Shown here: piece by piece, positions 17,027-25,269 of the stretch
How the letters are laid out: every line of letters begins with the position of its first letter
How positions within the stretch are numbered: the first letter of the stretch is position 1
NCBI RefSeq assembly: GCF_023074185.1
Contig: NZ_JADPKY010000006.1
Coordinates: forward strand, 20,627-84,626
Origin: Bradyrhizobium sp. 132
GTDB taxonomy: Bacteria; Pseudomonadota; Alphaproteobacteria; Rhizobiales; Xanthobacteraceae
Direction: 5' to 3'
DNA length: 64,000 bases
The notes under the pieces: generated by a model
Seen by the model: the letters and a program-made list of their open reading frames with translations, nothing else
What the model was told of the DNA's origin: nothing
Database searches by the model: none
Program-made: the position numbers and the translations under genes

Positions 17027-17071
17027 GTCGTCCCGGCCCCCGTGCGCAATTGCGCACTAGGCCGGGACGAC
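17027..17071. repeat. Perfect long inverted repeat between convergent genes
   Basis: GTCGTCCCGGCC (17027-17038) pairs fully with GGCCGGGACGAC (17060-17071), enclosing a second palindrome GTGCGCAATTGCGCAC. It lies between the stops of metZ and the SGNH gene and could serve as a bidirectional terminator. It is related to the GTCCCGG repeat families elsewhere in the window. Confidence 0.85.
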
Positions 17072-17073
17072 AA

Positions 17074-18066
17074 TTACATCGGCCGGTACGTCCGCACGTC
17101 CGCCGGCACGTTCACACCGAGCTTGATCTGGCCGACGGAACGGATGATGTCGTCGCCGAGGAGCTGGGCGAAGCAGGCGTAGCCCCAATCGTTCATGTGC
17201 AGGCCGTCGGCGATCACAAAACTCTCGACCGGAAGCGATTGCTTTTCGTGCCAGTCGCGCATCACCTCGAAGCGCGGGAAGATGCCGACGTGACGGAGCT
17301 CGGCGACCTTGCCCAGCAGCTTCACCATCTTGCCGGCGCTCTCCGCGCGCTGGTTGACGGCGGGCGAATATTGCGGATCGACCAGCACGACGTCGGCATC
17401 GCCGGCGGCCTGGATGCGGCCGATGCCGTCCTCGACCATCTTCGCGGTCTCGCCGGGATCGAGATTGCGCAGCACGGCATTGGTGCCGACCTGCCAGATC
17501 ACCAGATCCGGATGCACGTCGATCACCGCCTTCTGGAGCCGCTTCATCATCTCGGGCGCGTCCTCGCCGCCGACGCCGGCATTGACGACCGTGATGTCGG
17601 CGGTCGGATAGTGCCGGTGCAGCTGCGCGGCAAGGCGATTGGGATAGTTGAACTCCGGCGAGCTCGCGCCGAATCCTGCGGTCGACGACGAGCCGAACGC
17701 GACGATGACGACGGGCTGGCCGGCGACGAGCTTGCCCGCGACATGCGGCAGCGTGCCCATCGCCTTCGCGCCGCCCTTCGGCGACAGGCAGGGGACGCGG
17801 CTGAAGATGTCGCCGGCGGATTTCGCGACCTGCTTCACCTTGTCGATGGCGCGCGCCGTGATGCCGCGCTGGTCGGGGGACGTCGCGGCGACGGTGGTCT
17901 GGGACGGTGAAGCGGAAGCGGGATTAGCCGATTGCTGCGGGGCCGGCGTTGCCTGCGCGGCCGGCTCCTGCGCGCGCGACTGCGATACAGGCGTTAGCAA
18001 CAGCAACGCCGCCGCAGCGGGCGCAGCCAGCCATGCCGTCAGGCAAAAAGGGCGGAGAGAACTCAT
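17074..18066 (-). CDS. SGNH/GDSL-family hydrolase, secreted
   Basis: A 330-residue exported protein: signal peptide (AAPAAAALLLLTPVSQSRAQ), a Pro/Ala/Gln-rich linker to about residue 60, then an SGNH esterase domain. The four blocks are intact: FGSSSTAGFG (nucleophile Ser), VNAGVGGEDA (Gly), VIWQVGTNAV (Asn) and ADGLHMNDWGYAC (Asp/His). It should hydrolyse or transfer an ester on an extracytoplasmic glycan or lipid. It is the third gene of a tight operon after an OpgC-like acyltransferase and a sister SGNH protein (12-nt gap), so modification of a periplasmic or surface glucan is the likely role. Confidence 0.87.
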   Translation of the reverse strand: MSSLRPFCLTAWLAAPAAAALLLLTPVSQSRAQEPAAQATPAPQQSANPASASPSQTTVAATSPDQRGITARAIDKVKQVAKSAGDIFSRVPCLSPKGGAKAMGTLPHVAGKLVAGQPVVIVAFGSSSTAGFGASSPEFNYPNRLAAQLHRHYPTADITVVNAGVGGEDAPEMMKRLQKAVIDVHPDLVIWQVGTNAVLRNLDPGETAKMVEDGIGRIQAAGDADVVLVDPQYSPAVNQRAESAGKMVKLLGKVAELRHVGIFPRFEVMRDWHEKQSLPVESFVIADGLHMNDWGYACFAQLLGDDIIRSVGQIKLGVNVPADVRTYRPM

Positions 18067-18078
18067 TAACGCTAGACC

Positions 18079-18858
18079 TCAATTTTGCTGCTGGGCCGGC
18101 TCCAGATGGGCAGCGTCGATGACGAACTGTGCCAACGCCCGGCCAAGGCAATCATGGACCTGTTTCGCCAGCTCAAGCCCGCGCGACGGGCTGAACAGGT
18201 CGAACTGGCCCTGATCATTCCACTGCCGCATGATCGCGAAACGATCGAACAGCGGGATATCGTGCTCCTGCGCCACCACCCGCATATTGTCGAGGTATGG
18301 CGGCACCGAGATCATGGTTTCGGTGCGCGGGCTGTACTGCAAATTCATCAAGACGACGTCAGCCCCTGCCTTTTGCAGCGCAGCAACCCCTTCGGTTACT
18401 GCGCCACGAAAATCATCGGGATCGATTGCTCGGATAGCATCGACAGTCCCGGTCTGCCAGATGACCAAAGTAGGCGTTTTTGCTTCCATCAGCTTAACGA
18501 AGCTGGCGGCCGCTTCCTCTGCCGTCTTCTTGCTCTGTATTTCTACGGAGACGTGCACGGTCTCGGACGGCGGCAGCTTGTCCTTCAGGATGGCCTGCAT
18601 CCGCGCCGGATAGGAGGCGTCCTCGGAGGCTGGAATCGTGGTCGAGCGGCTGCCGATCACCAGGATTTCGAGCGGCTTGCCGGCCTTGACGGCATCGGCG
18701 ACCTTGGGAAGCTGGCTTTCGCTGGTGAGCAGGTAGGACGGCAATTCGCAGGCTGGAGGCGCGGCTGAAGCAGCAGGCGCAGCATCGCCCGCGCGCGCCG
18801 AAGGCGCGGCGAGACCACCGCACAGCAGGATCAGGCTCAGGAAAACCTTCGCCTTCAT
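18079..18858 (-). CDS. SGNH-fold paralogue lacking the catalytic residues
   Basis: A 259-residue secreted protein (signal peptide VFLSLILLCGGLAAPSARA) that aligns along its length with the downstream SGNH hydrolase: ILVIGSRSTT against IVAFGSSSTA, TLVIWQTGTVDAIRAIDPD against DLVIWQVGTNAVLRNLDPG, and LMNLQYSPRTE against LVDPQYSPAVN. The nucleophile Ser is Arg (GSR), the block III Asn is Val, the block II glycine motif is lost and the DGLH block is replaced by SPSRG. It is therefore probably not an esterase, perhaps a glycan-binding or regulatory partner. Its ATG overlaps the opgC stop (TGATG), so the genes are coupled. Confidence 0.82.
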   Translation of the reverse strand: MKAKVFLSLILLCGGLAAPSARAGDAAPAASAAPPACELPSYLLTSESQLPKVADAVKAGKPLEILVIGSRSTTIPASEDASYPARMQAILKDKLPPSETVHVSVEIQSKKTAEEAAASFVKLMEAKTPTLVIWQTGTVDAIRAIDPDDFRGAVTEGVAALQKAGADVVLMNLQYSPRTETMISVPPYLDNMRVVAQEHDIPLFDRFAIMRQWNDQGQFDLFSPSRGLELAKQVHDCLGRALAQFVIDAAHLEPAQQQN

Positions 18859-20123
18859 CAGCCCCCTCCCGCCATATCGGCGCTGCCGACGGCGCTTTTG
18901 GTTTTCGAACCGCTTTTGTCAGCCACGCGCTTGTACCACGAAATCACCCAGGCCATGGCCCACATGATCAGGATTCCCGAGAGGCTAATCAGCGCATGCA
19001 GGGCCGGCCCCCCCCCGACCTCGGCCAGGATGAAATGGCCGGCAAAGGCAAGGAAGACGCCGAGACAGAATATCTCCAGGGAATGCGAGCCGCACAGGAT
19101 CAGCGGCCGCAGCCAGCGCGATTTCAGGCCCGGCCAGTCCCGCGGCAGGACGCGCACGGTGATCGCGGCCAGCGCCAGGAAATGCGTGAAGCGCAGCACG
19201 TCGAGATCGGCCTTGTCGATCGGATACATCCACTGCTCGAGCAGCTTCGGCATGAATTGGGACAGCTGCGGCACATACCAGGTCAGCGTCACGTAGAATG
19301 CCGCGACCAGATAGGCGATCGAGATCCACATCGTCACCCGCGAAGCCAGAATGCGCGACATGCGTCGCGCTCCCCCGAGCGCACACCAGGCACCGAACAC
19401 GAACAGCAATTGCCATGCGAAGGGATTGAACGCCCAGAAGCCGTTCGGATAGGCCGACAGATAGAGGTCGTATTCCCAGGTCACCGCGTAGAGCAGGACC
19501 GAGAGGCCGAGCGTCACGTCGGGGCGCCATTTCATCAGCCACAGGATCAACGGCAGCGCCAGCATCAGCACGATGTAGAGCGGCAGCACGTCCATGTTGA
19601 CGGGACGAAAGCGCAGCAGCAGCGCCTGCACGATCGTGACGTCGGGCTGCTTGAGGAAATCCATGATGCCCATCTCTTCGGTGTAGAGCGGGTTCTCGAA
19701 CCTGGTCGCGACGTAGGAGATTTCGGCAAGGAAGATCGTGAACAGGAAGACGTGGGCGACATAGATCTGCCAGACGCGCCGCAGGATGCGCGCGGTGGCG
19801 ACGACGACGCCAGACTCCAGCATCGCCCGACCGTAGACGAAGGCGGCGGTATAGCCTGAGATGAAGATGAAGATCTCGGTGGCGTCGCTGAAGCCGTAAT
19901 TGCGGATCGTGAACCAGGTCAGAAGACTCGGCGGCAAATGGTCGATAAAAATCAGCCACAGCGCGAGGCCGCGGAACAGATCGAGTCGGAGCTCGCGCTC
20001 GCCGATGGCCGGCAGCGAAATAGCCGGCGAGGCCGTGCGCGGCCTGGCACCTGCAGGGTTGGCCTGCAGAGGCTTGGCGGTTCCCGCGACCGTCGATCCC
20101 GTTACTTGGTCGGCAATGGTCAT
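18858..20123 (-). CDS. opgC: OpgC-like membrane acyltransferase
   Basis: A 421-residue membrane protein with about ten helices. The start of the domain reads LRLDLFRGLALWLIFIDHLPPSLLTWFTIRNYGFSDATEIFIFISGYTAAFVYG, matching the OpgC family with its R-x-D-x-x-R-G-x-A motif and catalytic-type His in FIDHL. OpgC succinylates osmoregulated periplasmic glucans in gamma- and alphaproteobacteria. The downstream coupled SGNH proteins resemble acyltransferase/SGNH partnerships that move acyl groups across the inner membrane and place them on glycans. A region of short tandem repeats precedes the gene. The actual acyl group and glycan (for rhizobia, probably cyclic beta-glucans) are not shown by sequence. 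Confidence 0.85.
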   Translation of the reverse strand: MTIADQVTGSTVAGTAKPLQANPAGARPRTASPAISLPAIGERELRLDLFRGLALWLIFIDHLPPSLLTWFTIRNYGFSDATEIFIFISGYTAAFVYGRAMLESGVVVATARILRRVWQIYVAHVFLFTIFLAEISYVATRFENPLYTEEMGIMDFLKQPDVTIVQALLLRFRPVNMDVLPLYIVLMLALPLILWLMKWRPDVTLGLSVLLYAVTWEYDLYLSAYPNGFWAFNPFAWQLLFVFGAWCALGGARRMSRILASRVTMWISIAYLVAAFYVTLTWYVPQLSQFMPKLLEQWMYPIDKADLDVLRFTHFLALAAITVRVLPRDWPGLKSRWLRPLILCGSHSLEIFCLGVFLAFAGHFILAEVGGGPALHALISLSGILIMWAMAWVISWYKRVADKSGSKTKSAVGSADMAGGG

Positions 20124-20210
20124 CGGGGCCTAAAAACCCTTCCGCAAAATCGCGACTTGGTAAGGAGTGTACCGGTCCGGCCGTCATCTCGCAAAGCGAC
20201 CGGATCACAT

Positions 20211-20259
20211 GCAAGTACACTTGCAAATACACCTGGCAAATACACCTGGATGTGTACTT
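20211..20259. repeat. Three short tandem repeats inside an inverted repeat, opgC/apaG intergenic region
   Basis: GCAAGTACACTT (20211-20222) is followed by two exact copies of GCAAATACACCTG (20223-20235 and 20236-20248). The whole is framed by AAGTACAC (20213-20220) and GTGTACTT (20252-20259). It lies about 90 nt upstream of both opgC and apaG, which diverge from it. The arrangement resembles a multi-site regulator target. Confidence 0.7.
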
Positions 20260-20341
20260 CCTTTCGAATTCTGGCGGGACGATGTCACCAAGGCCGCCTC
20301 CGGCGTTTGGTTCCCCGGCGGATTTCGGTATGATGGCAATC

Positions 20342-20734
20342 ATGTACCGCGCCGTGACCCACCAGATCGAAGTGACCGTCGAGCCGAACTTTGTTCCGGA
20401 GCAGTCGTCGGCCGACCGCTCCCGCTATTTCTGGTCCTACACCATTGTCATCATCAATTCCGGCGACGAGACCGTGCAGCTCAAGACGCGACACTGGATC
20501 ATCACCGATGCCACGGGCCGGCAGCAGGAAGTGAAGGGCGAGGGTGTCGTCGGCGAGCAGCCGACGCTCGCCCCCGGCGAACGCTTCGAATACACCTCCG
20601 GCGTGCCACTCACGACCGCCTCGGGCTTCATGACCGGCCGTTACCAGATGGTCAGCGCCAGCGGCGAACGCTTCGAGGTCGAGGTGCCGACATTCTCGCT
20701 GGACAGCCCGGACAACAAGCGGGTGTTGAACTGA
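20342..20734 (+). CDS. apaG: ApaG protein
   Basis: A 130-residue protein of the ApaG/DUF525 family, a small immunoglobulin-like beta sandwich linked to Co2+/Mg2+ efflux and diadenosine tetraphosphate phenotypes in enterobacteria but without a defined reaction. The family core is complete: YRAVTHQIEVTVEPNFVPEQSS, RYFWSYTIVIINSGDETVQLKTRHWIITDA, a GEGVVGEQPTLAPGERFEYTSG loop with the glycine-rich motif, and GFMTGRYQMVSASGERFEVEVPTFSLD. The start at 20342 gives the usual length; upstream in-frame ATGs (from 20330) are possible. It diverges from opgC. Confidence 0.95.
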   Translation: MYRAVTHQIEVTVEPNFVPEQSSADRSRYFWSYTIVIINSGDETVQLKTRHWIITDATGRQQEVKGEGVVGEQPTLAPGERFEYTSGVPLTTASGFMTGRYQMVSASGERFEVEVPTFSLDSPDNKRVLN

Positions 20735-20791
20735 GGTAGGCGGCGGCGCGGCCTTTTGGGGCGCGGCTTCCCCGACGGCGTCATTACTCTC

Positions 20792-20850
20792 GTGTCCCGG
20801 ACGCGCTGCAACGCGCGAGCGTTGCTGCGCGGAGCCGGGACCCGGATGGC
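20792..20850. repeat. GTGTCCCGG inverted repeat, copy 1
   Basis: GTGTCCCGGACGCGCTGCAACGC faces GCGTTGCTGCGCGGAGCCGGGACC around a GCGAGC centre. Related copies lie at 29438-29520 and 39115-39231. Here it separates the convergent apaG and hslO genes. Confidence 0.8.
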
Positions 20851-20866
20851 GACACGGTCCAATGCC

Positions 20867-21874
20867 TCAAGCGTCTTCCACGCCCGCCTCGGCCGGCGTG
20901 AAATCGTACACCGAACTGCAGAACTCGCAGGTCACGACAACCTTGTCGTCCTTGACCATGGCGGCGCGGTCGCCGGGCGAAAAACTCTTCAGCATCGATG
21001 CGACCGCATCGCGCGAGCAGGAGCATTGTGCCTTCAGGACCAGCGGATTGAACACGCGCACGCCGCGTTCGTGGAACAGGCGGAACAAGAGCCGCTCGCC
21101 GGAGAGCTCGGGATCGATCAACTCGACGTCTTCGACGGTTTCGATCAGCGAGCGCGCCTCGACCCAGGCATCGTCTTCAGCGACGCTATGCACCTCGACG
21201 CCTTCGGGCGCATCGCCGGGATGCAGATCGGCCTGCCGCGCGCGCTCAGGCGCCTTCGGCAGGAACTGCATCAGCATGCCGCCGGCGCGCCAGCGATGCT
21301 TGCCGCCATCGTTCGAACGCCACTCCTCGCCAACGGCGAGACGCACGCGCGTCGGGATCTGCTCGGAGCGCAGGAAATATTCGTGAGCGGCGTCTTCCAG
21401 GCTGCCGCCGTCGAGCGCGACCAGACCCTGGTAGCGGCTCATCTCGGGCCCCTGGTCGACGGTCATGGCGAGATGGCCGTGGCCCAGCAGCGCGCCGGAA
21501 TCTTTGGCATCGCCGAGACGCGCGGCGTCGAAACGTGCGTAGGCTCGCAGGCGATCCGGCGCCATGTAATCGACGACCAAAAACGACACCGGACCGTCGG
21601 TCTGGGCCTGGAGGATGAAGCGGCCTTCAAACTTCAGCGCCGAGCCGAGCAGCGTGGTCAGCACGATGGCCTCGCCGAGCAGCTTGCCGACAGGCGCCGG
21701 ATAATCGTGCCTGGTCAGGATATCGTCGAGCGCCGGACCAAGCCGCACCAGGCGACCGCGCACGTCGAGCGCGTCGACCTCGTAGGGCAGCACGGCGTCG
21801 TCGACCGGAACCGCGGATGGTGCGCGAACCGGGCCTTCGGGCCCGGTTTTCATGTCGGGGGATTGGGAAATCAT
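20867..21874 (-). CDS. hslO: Redox-regulated chaperone Hsp33
   Basis: A 335-residue Hsp33 holdase, activated by oxidative unfolding. The zinc-binding C-terminal switch is present as CSC (Cys284, Cys286) and CEFC (Cys316, Cys319). The N-terminal domain has the DYPAPVGKLLGEAIVLTTLLGSALKFEGRFILQAQTDGPVSFLVVDY core. The length is slightly above E. coli (about 292), due to an extended N-terminus and insert near residue 215. It is the third gene of argD-argF-hslO, a common gene order in Rhizobiales, 160 nt after argF. That gap carries a strong hairpin that may reduce or end read-through. Confidence 0.95.
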   Translation of the reverse strand: MISQSPDMKTGPEGPVRAPSAVPVDDAVLPYEVDALDVRGRLVRLGPALDDILTRHDYPAPVGKLLGEAIVLTTLLGSALKFEGRFILQAQTDGPVSFLVVDYMAPDRLRAYARFDAARLGDAKDSGALLGHGHLAMTVDQGPEMSRYQGLVALDGGSLEDAAHEYFLRSEQIPTRVRLAVGEEWRSNDGGKHRWRAGGMLMQFLPKAPERARQADLHPGDAPEGVEVHSVAEDDAWVEARSLIETVEDVELIDPELSGERLLFRLFHERGVRVFNPLVLKAQCSCSRDAVASMLKSFSPGDRAAMVKDDKVVVTCEFCSSVYDFTPAEAGVEDA

Positions 21875-21970
21875 GGCGCTTTATCTGGGGTCCGAGGGCG
21901 GAAATGGAAGGGGGCGCGGGCCGCGTGTTCCGGGCGCAGTTATGGTTACACACGATGCTGCAAGTTCGGT

Positions 21971-21996
21971 GCCGTCCTGGCGAAAGCCAGGACGGC
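21971..21996. terminator. Perfect 11-bp hairpin between argF and hslO
   Basis: GCCGTCCTGGC (21971-21981), loop GAAA, GCCAGGACGGC (21986-21996). No T-run follows on the minus strand, so it may be an attenuator, an mRNA stabiliser or a short REP element and not a full terminator. Confidence 0.6.
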
Positions 21997-22034
21997 GAAA
22001 CAAACCGACTTCGCCTTCACCGCGCGCCCCGCGC

Positions 22035-22970
22035 CTACTTCACCGCGTCGAAGCACCAGGCCAGAATGCCCTTCTGCGCGTGCAGGCGGTTTTCGGCCTC
22101 GTCGAACACGACGGATTGCGGACCGTCGATCACCTCGTCGGTGACCTCCTCGCCGCGATGGGCGGGCAGGCAGTGCATGAACAGCGCATCGGGCTTGGCC
22201 AGCGACATCAGCTGGGCGTTGACCTGATAGGGCTTGAGCACGTTGTGGCGATGCTCGCCTTCCTTGTCGCCCATCGACACCCAGGTGTCGGTGACGACAC
22301 AATCGGCGCCGCGCACGGCGGCTTCGGCATCGCTGCCGAGCATGATCGGCGCTCCGGTCGCCTTGATGAAATCGCGCATCGCCTTTTTCGGCGCGAGCTC
22401 CGGGGGCGTCGCGACGTTGAGCTGGAACTTGAAGCGCTCGGCGGCGTGCGCCCAGGAGGCGAGCACGTTGTTGTCGTCGCCGGTCCAGGCCACAGTCCTG
22501 CCCTCGATCGGGCCGCGATGCTCCTCATAGGTCATGAGATCGGCCATCACCTGGCAGGGATGCGAACGCCGCGTCAGGCCGTTGATGACAGGAACGGTGG
22601 CGTTCGCCGCGAGCTCGAGCAGGGCATCGTGATTGAGAATGCGGATCATGATGGCGTCGACATAGCGCGACAGCACGCGCGCGGTGTCGGCGATGGTCTC
22701 GCCGCGGCCGAGCTGCATCTCCGCGCCGGTGAGCATGATGGGTTCGCCGCCGAGCTGGCGCATGGCGACATCGAACGACACCCGCGTCCTCGTCGAGGGG
22801 CGCTCGAAGATCATCGCCAGCGTCTTGCCTTCAAGCGGCCTGACCGGCTGATGCGCCTTCTGCTTCGCCTTCATCGCGGAGGACGCGGCCAGCATGCTCT
22901 TGAGCTCCGACAGCGGCAGCGCGTCGATATCGAGGAAGTGCTTCGGTGCTTTATTGGGCGACTTGCTCAT
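22035..22970 (-). CDS. argF: Ornithine carbamoyltransferase
   Basis: Cytosolic enzyme making citrulline from ornithine and carbamoyl phosphate, step six of arginine synthesis. The 311-residue product has the carbamoyl-phosphate loop [12 protein letters not shown] near residue 55, the [11 protein letters not shown] motif near 133, the ornithine-binding [11 protein letters not shown] (SMG) loop and [18 protein letters not shown] near 264 with the catalytic Cys. All are diagnostic for OTC over aspartate carbamoyltransferase. The ATG at 22970 overlaps the argD stop (TGATG), so translation is coupled to argD. Confidence 0.97.
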   Translation of the reverse strand: MSKSPNKAPKHFLDIDALPLSELKSMLAASSAMKAKQKAHQPVRPLEGKTLAMIFERPSTRTRVSFDVAMRQLGGEPIMLTGAEMQLGRGETIADTARVLSRYVDAIMIRILNHDALLELAANATVPVINGLTRRSHPCQVMADLMTYEEHRGPIEGRTVAWTGDDNNVLASWAHAAERFKFQLNVATPPELAPKKAMRDFIKATGAPIMLGSDAEAAVRGADCVVTDTWVSMGDKEGEHRHNVLKPYQVNAQLMSLAKPDALFMHCLPAHRGEEVTDEVIDGPQSVVFDEAENRLHAQKGILAWCFDAVK

Positions 22971-24172
22971 CAGCTTGCCGCCCGCTTGTTGCCGGACAAC
23001 GCGGTGCAGGCGCGTTCGAGCCGCCCAACGCTGTCCTCGATCTCGGCTTCGGTGACGATCAAAGGCGGCAGGAAACGTACGACATTGTCGCCGGCGCCGA
23101 CGGTGAGCAGCTTTTCGTCGCGCAAGGCTGCAACGAGATCGCCTGAAGGCACCACGGCCTTGATGCCGATCAGCAGGCCCTCACCGCGCACTTCGCTGAC
23201 GACATCGCTATGACGGTCGATCACAGAGGCGAGCTTCTGCTTGAGCAGCAGCGACATCCTCTGCACGTGGTCGAAGAAGCCGGGCTTGAGCATGACGTCG
23301 AGCACGGCGTTCGCAGCCGAAATCGCGAGCGGATTGCCGCCGAAGGTCGAGCCGTGCGAGCCGGGCCCCATGCCAGCCGCCGCATCCGCGGTCGCCAGCA
23401 CCGCGCCGATCGGAAAGCCGCCGCCGAGCGCCTTCGCCAGCGACATCACATCGGGCGTCACGCCGAGACGGCGGTGTGCGAACAGATCGCCGGTGCGGCC
23501 CATGCCGGTCTGCACCTCGTCGAACGCGAGCAGCAAGCCCTTGTCGTCACAGAGCTGGCGCAGCGCCTTGAGGAAGGCCGGGGTTGCCGAGCGCACGCCG
23601 CCCTCGCCCTGGATCGGCTCGATCAGGATGCCGGCGGTCTGCGGACCGATCGCTTTCTTCACGGCCTCGATATCGCCATGCGGGATTTGGTCGAAGCCAT
23701 CCATCGGCGGACCAAAACCTTCCAGATATTTTGCAGATCCCGTCGCGGCCAGCGTCGCCAGCGTGCGGCCGTGGAACGCGCCTTCGAAGGTGATGATGCG
23801 GTAACGTTCCGGATGTCCTTGGGAGAAGTGATGATGGCGGACCAGCTTGATCACGCCCTCCAGCGCCTCGGCGCCGGAATTGCAGAAGAACACGAAGTCC
23901 GCAAAACTCTCATGGCAGAGGCGGTTGGCGAGCTTCTCGCCATCCGGGCTCTGGAACAGGTTCGACATGTGCCAGAGCTTCGTGGCCTGCTCCTGCAACG
24001 CTTTGACCAGCGCGGGATGGGCATGGCCGAGCGCGTTCACCGCGACACCCGAGGTGAAATCGAGATAGCGCTCGCCATTGGTCGCAATCAGCCAGCAGCC
24101 TTCGCCGCGCTCGAAACCGAGGTCGGTTCTGGCGAAAACGGGGAGCAAATGCGGCGCTGCGCTGTTGGTCAT
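22970..24172 (-). CDS. argD: Acetylornithine aminotransferase
   Basis: PLP-dependent class III aminotransferase of 400 residues converting N-acetylglutamate semialdehyde to N-acetylornithine. Motifs: [15 protein letters not shown] (PLP phosphate site), [39 protein letters not shown] with the PLP Asp, and the Schiff-base lysine in [18 protein letters not shown]. The start at 24172 ([13 protein letters not shown]) matches the family N-terminus; an upstream extension to 24271 is basic non-conserved sequence. It heads the argD-argF-hslO transcription unit. A 10-bp hairpin lies 75-100 nt upstream in the leader. Confidence 0.95.
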   Translation of the reverse strand: MTNSAAPHLLPVFARTDLGFERGEGCWLIATNGERYLDFTSGVAVNALGHAHPALVKALQEQATKLWHMSNLFQSPDGEKLANRLCHESFADFVFFCNSGAEALEGVIKLVRHHHFSQGHPERYRIITFEGAFHGRTLATLAATGSAKYLEGFGPPMDGFDQIPHGDIEAVKKAIGPQTAGILIEPIQGEGGVRSATPAFLKALRQLCDDKGLLLAFDEVQTGMGRTGDLFAHRRLGVTPDVMSLAKALGGGFPIGAVLATADAAAGMGPGSHGSTFGGNPLAISAANAVLDVMLKPGFFDHVQRMSLLLKQKLASVIDRHSDVVSEVRGEGLLIGIKAVVPSGDLVAALRDEKLLTVGAGDNVVRFLPPLIVTEAEIEDSVGRLERACTALSGNKRAAS

Positions 24173-24627
24173 GATGTCACTTGGATGTTGCGGACGGTGT
24201 GACGCGTGCATTGCGCAACGCACCATTGACCGGCCCGGAAAACGAAACGTGCCGCCTTTTCGGGGCGGCACGTGTCACTATCTTATGCTTGGGAAGACGG
24301 GTGTCAATGCCGCCCGGAAAGCCTCGCGAAACGCTGAATCCGTAGTCTTGCGGTGCCGATTTCGCGGGATTTCACCACGGAACATGTGGAAGCGAGTCGG
24401 CGGACTCTTGCGCGGGAGTCACGCCATATTGTAGCGTTTGGATTGTCAGATACGACATCTCGTGCAGTGGTTCTGATCTCTAAGTCCTTATGTACCGGCG
24501 TAAACGTTCGGGCGTTCTAGTCACGCCCGGCGAGCCTTAAGGGATTCTGGCGGCACGGGTTTTTAAAGGCTTAGGCATTCGCTGCGAGGCGCCAGGATGG
24601 CAGGCCGGCAGCGAGGGAAAGGGTGCA
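24173..24627. other. Intergenic region between divergent argD and gcrA
   Basis: 455 nt without a credible gene. It contains a perfect 10-bp hairpin (24247-24256 ACGTGCCGCC with 24264-24273 GGCGGCACGT) in the argD leader, followed on the minus strand by a TTTCGTTTT stretch. It also contains two GANTC sites (24336-24340 and 24543-24547), the CcrM methylation sequence relevant to GcrA biology, on the gcrA side. Confidence 0.6.
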
Positions 24628-25140
24628 ATGACAGTTTTGACCTGGTCCGATGATCGCGTCGAGCAGCTTAAAAAGCTCTGGGAGGCCGGACTTTCGGCCA
24701 GCAAGATCGCGGCTGAGCTCGGTAATGTGACCCGCAATGCCGTGATCGGCAAAGTGCACAGGCTCGGCCTGTCGGGTCGCGCCAAGAGCCCTTCATCGGC
24801 AGCGCCCCGGCCGCGCAAGGCGCGCCCCGCGCAGCATATGATGCGGGTGACCCGTCCGATCTCGCGCGGCAACACCGCGCTGGCACAGGCTTTCGAGGTC
24901 GAAGTGGAGGCCGAACCGGTCACCTACGACAACGTGGTGCCGATGAGCCAGCGGCTATCGCTGCTCGAGCTGAACGAGGCGACCTGCCACTGGCCGGTCG
25001 GCGATCCCTCGACGCCGGATTTCTTCTTCTGCGGCGGCAAGGCGCTTTCCGGGCTGCCCTATTGCGCCCAGCACTCGCGCGTCGCATATCAGCCGGCGTC
25101 GGATCGGCGCCGCGCACCAGTGAAGCCGGGCCCGCGCTGA
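24628..25140 (+). CDS. gcrA: Cell-cycle regulator GcrA
   Basis: A 170-residue GcrA protein, the alphaproteobacterial cell-cycle regulator that binds sigma-70 holoenzyme and promoters methylated at GANTC by CcrM. The N-terminal 45 residues form the DNA-binding domain (TWSDDRVEQLKKLWEAGLSASKIAAELGNVTRNAVIGKVHRLGLSGR), followed by a basic Pro/Ala-rich linker. The C-terminal sigma-interacting domain contains LLELNEATCHWPVGDPSTPDFFFCGGKALSGLPYCAQHSRVAYQP with three conserved cysteines and a His. Start ATG 24628 follows a GGGAAAGGG site. Two GANTC sites lie upstream. Confidence 0.96.
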   Translation: MTVLTWSDDRVEQLKKLWEAGLSASKIAAELGNVTRNAVIGKVHRLGLSGRAKSPSSAAPRPRKARPAQHMMRVTRPISRGNTALAQAFEVEVEAEPVTYDNVVPMSQRLSLLELNEATCHWPVGDPSTPDFFFCGGKALSGLPYCAQHSRVAYQPASDRRRAPVKPGPR

Positions 25141-25204
25141 GCTAGCGGATTTAGCTGACTGCAAGGGCGGCGCCGTCACACGATGACGCCTCGGCCCACT
25201 TGAT

Positions 25205-25251
25205 GTCGTCCCGGACAAGCGTGCCAAAAGCGCGTGCCGATCCGGAACGAC
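25205..25251. terminator. Inverted repeat between convergent gcrA and phoB
   Basis: GTCGTCCCGGA (25205-25215) pairs with TCCGGAACGAC (25241-25251), 10 of 11 positions. It is similar to the element after metZ and placed likewise between convergent stops, so it is a probable bidirectional terminator. Confidence 0.6.
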
Positions 25252-25269
25252 GGCGGCGCTTGAAGCGAG

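Noticed and set aside
20211..20259. Possible CRISPR-like repeats
   Set aside because: Repeats are directly adjacent without spacers, only two to three units, no cas genes.
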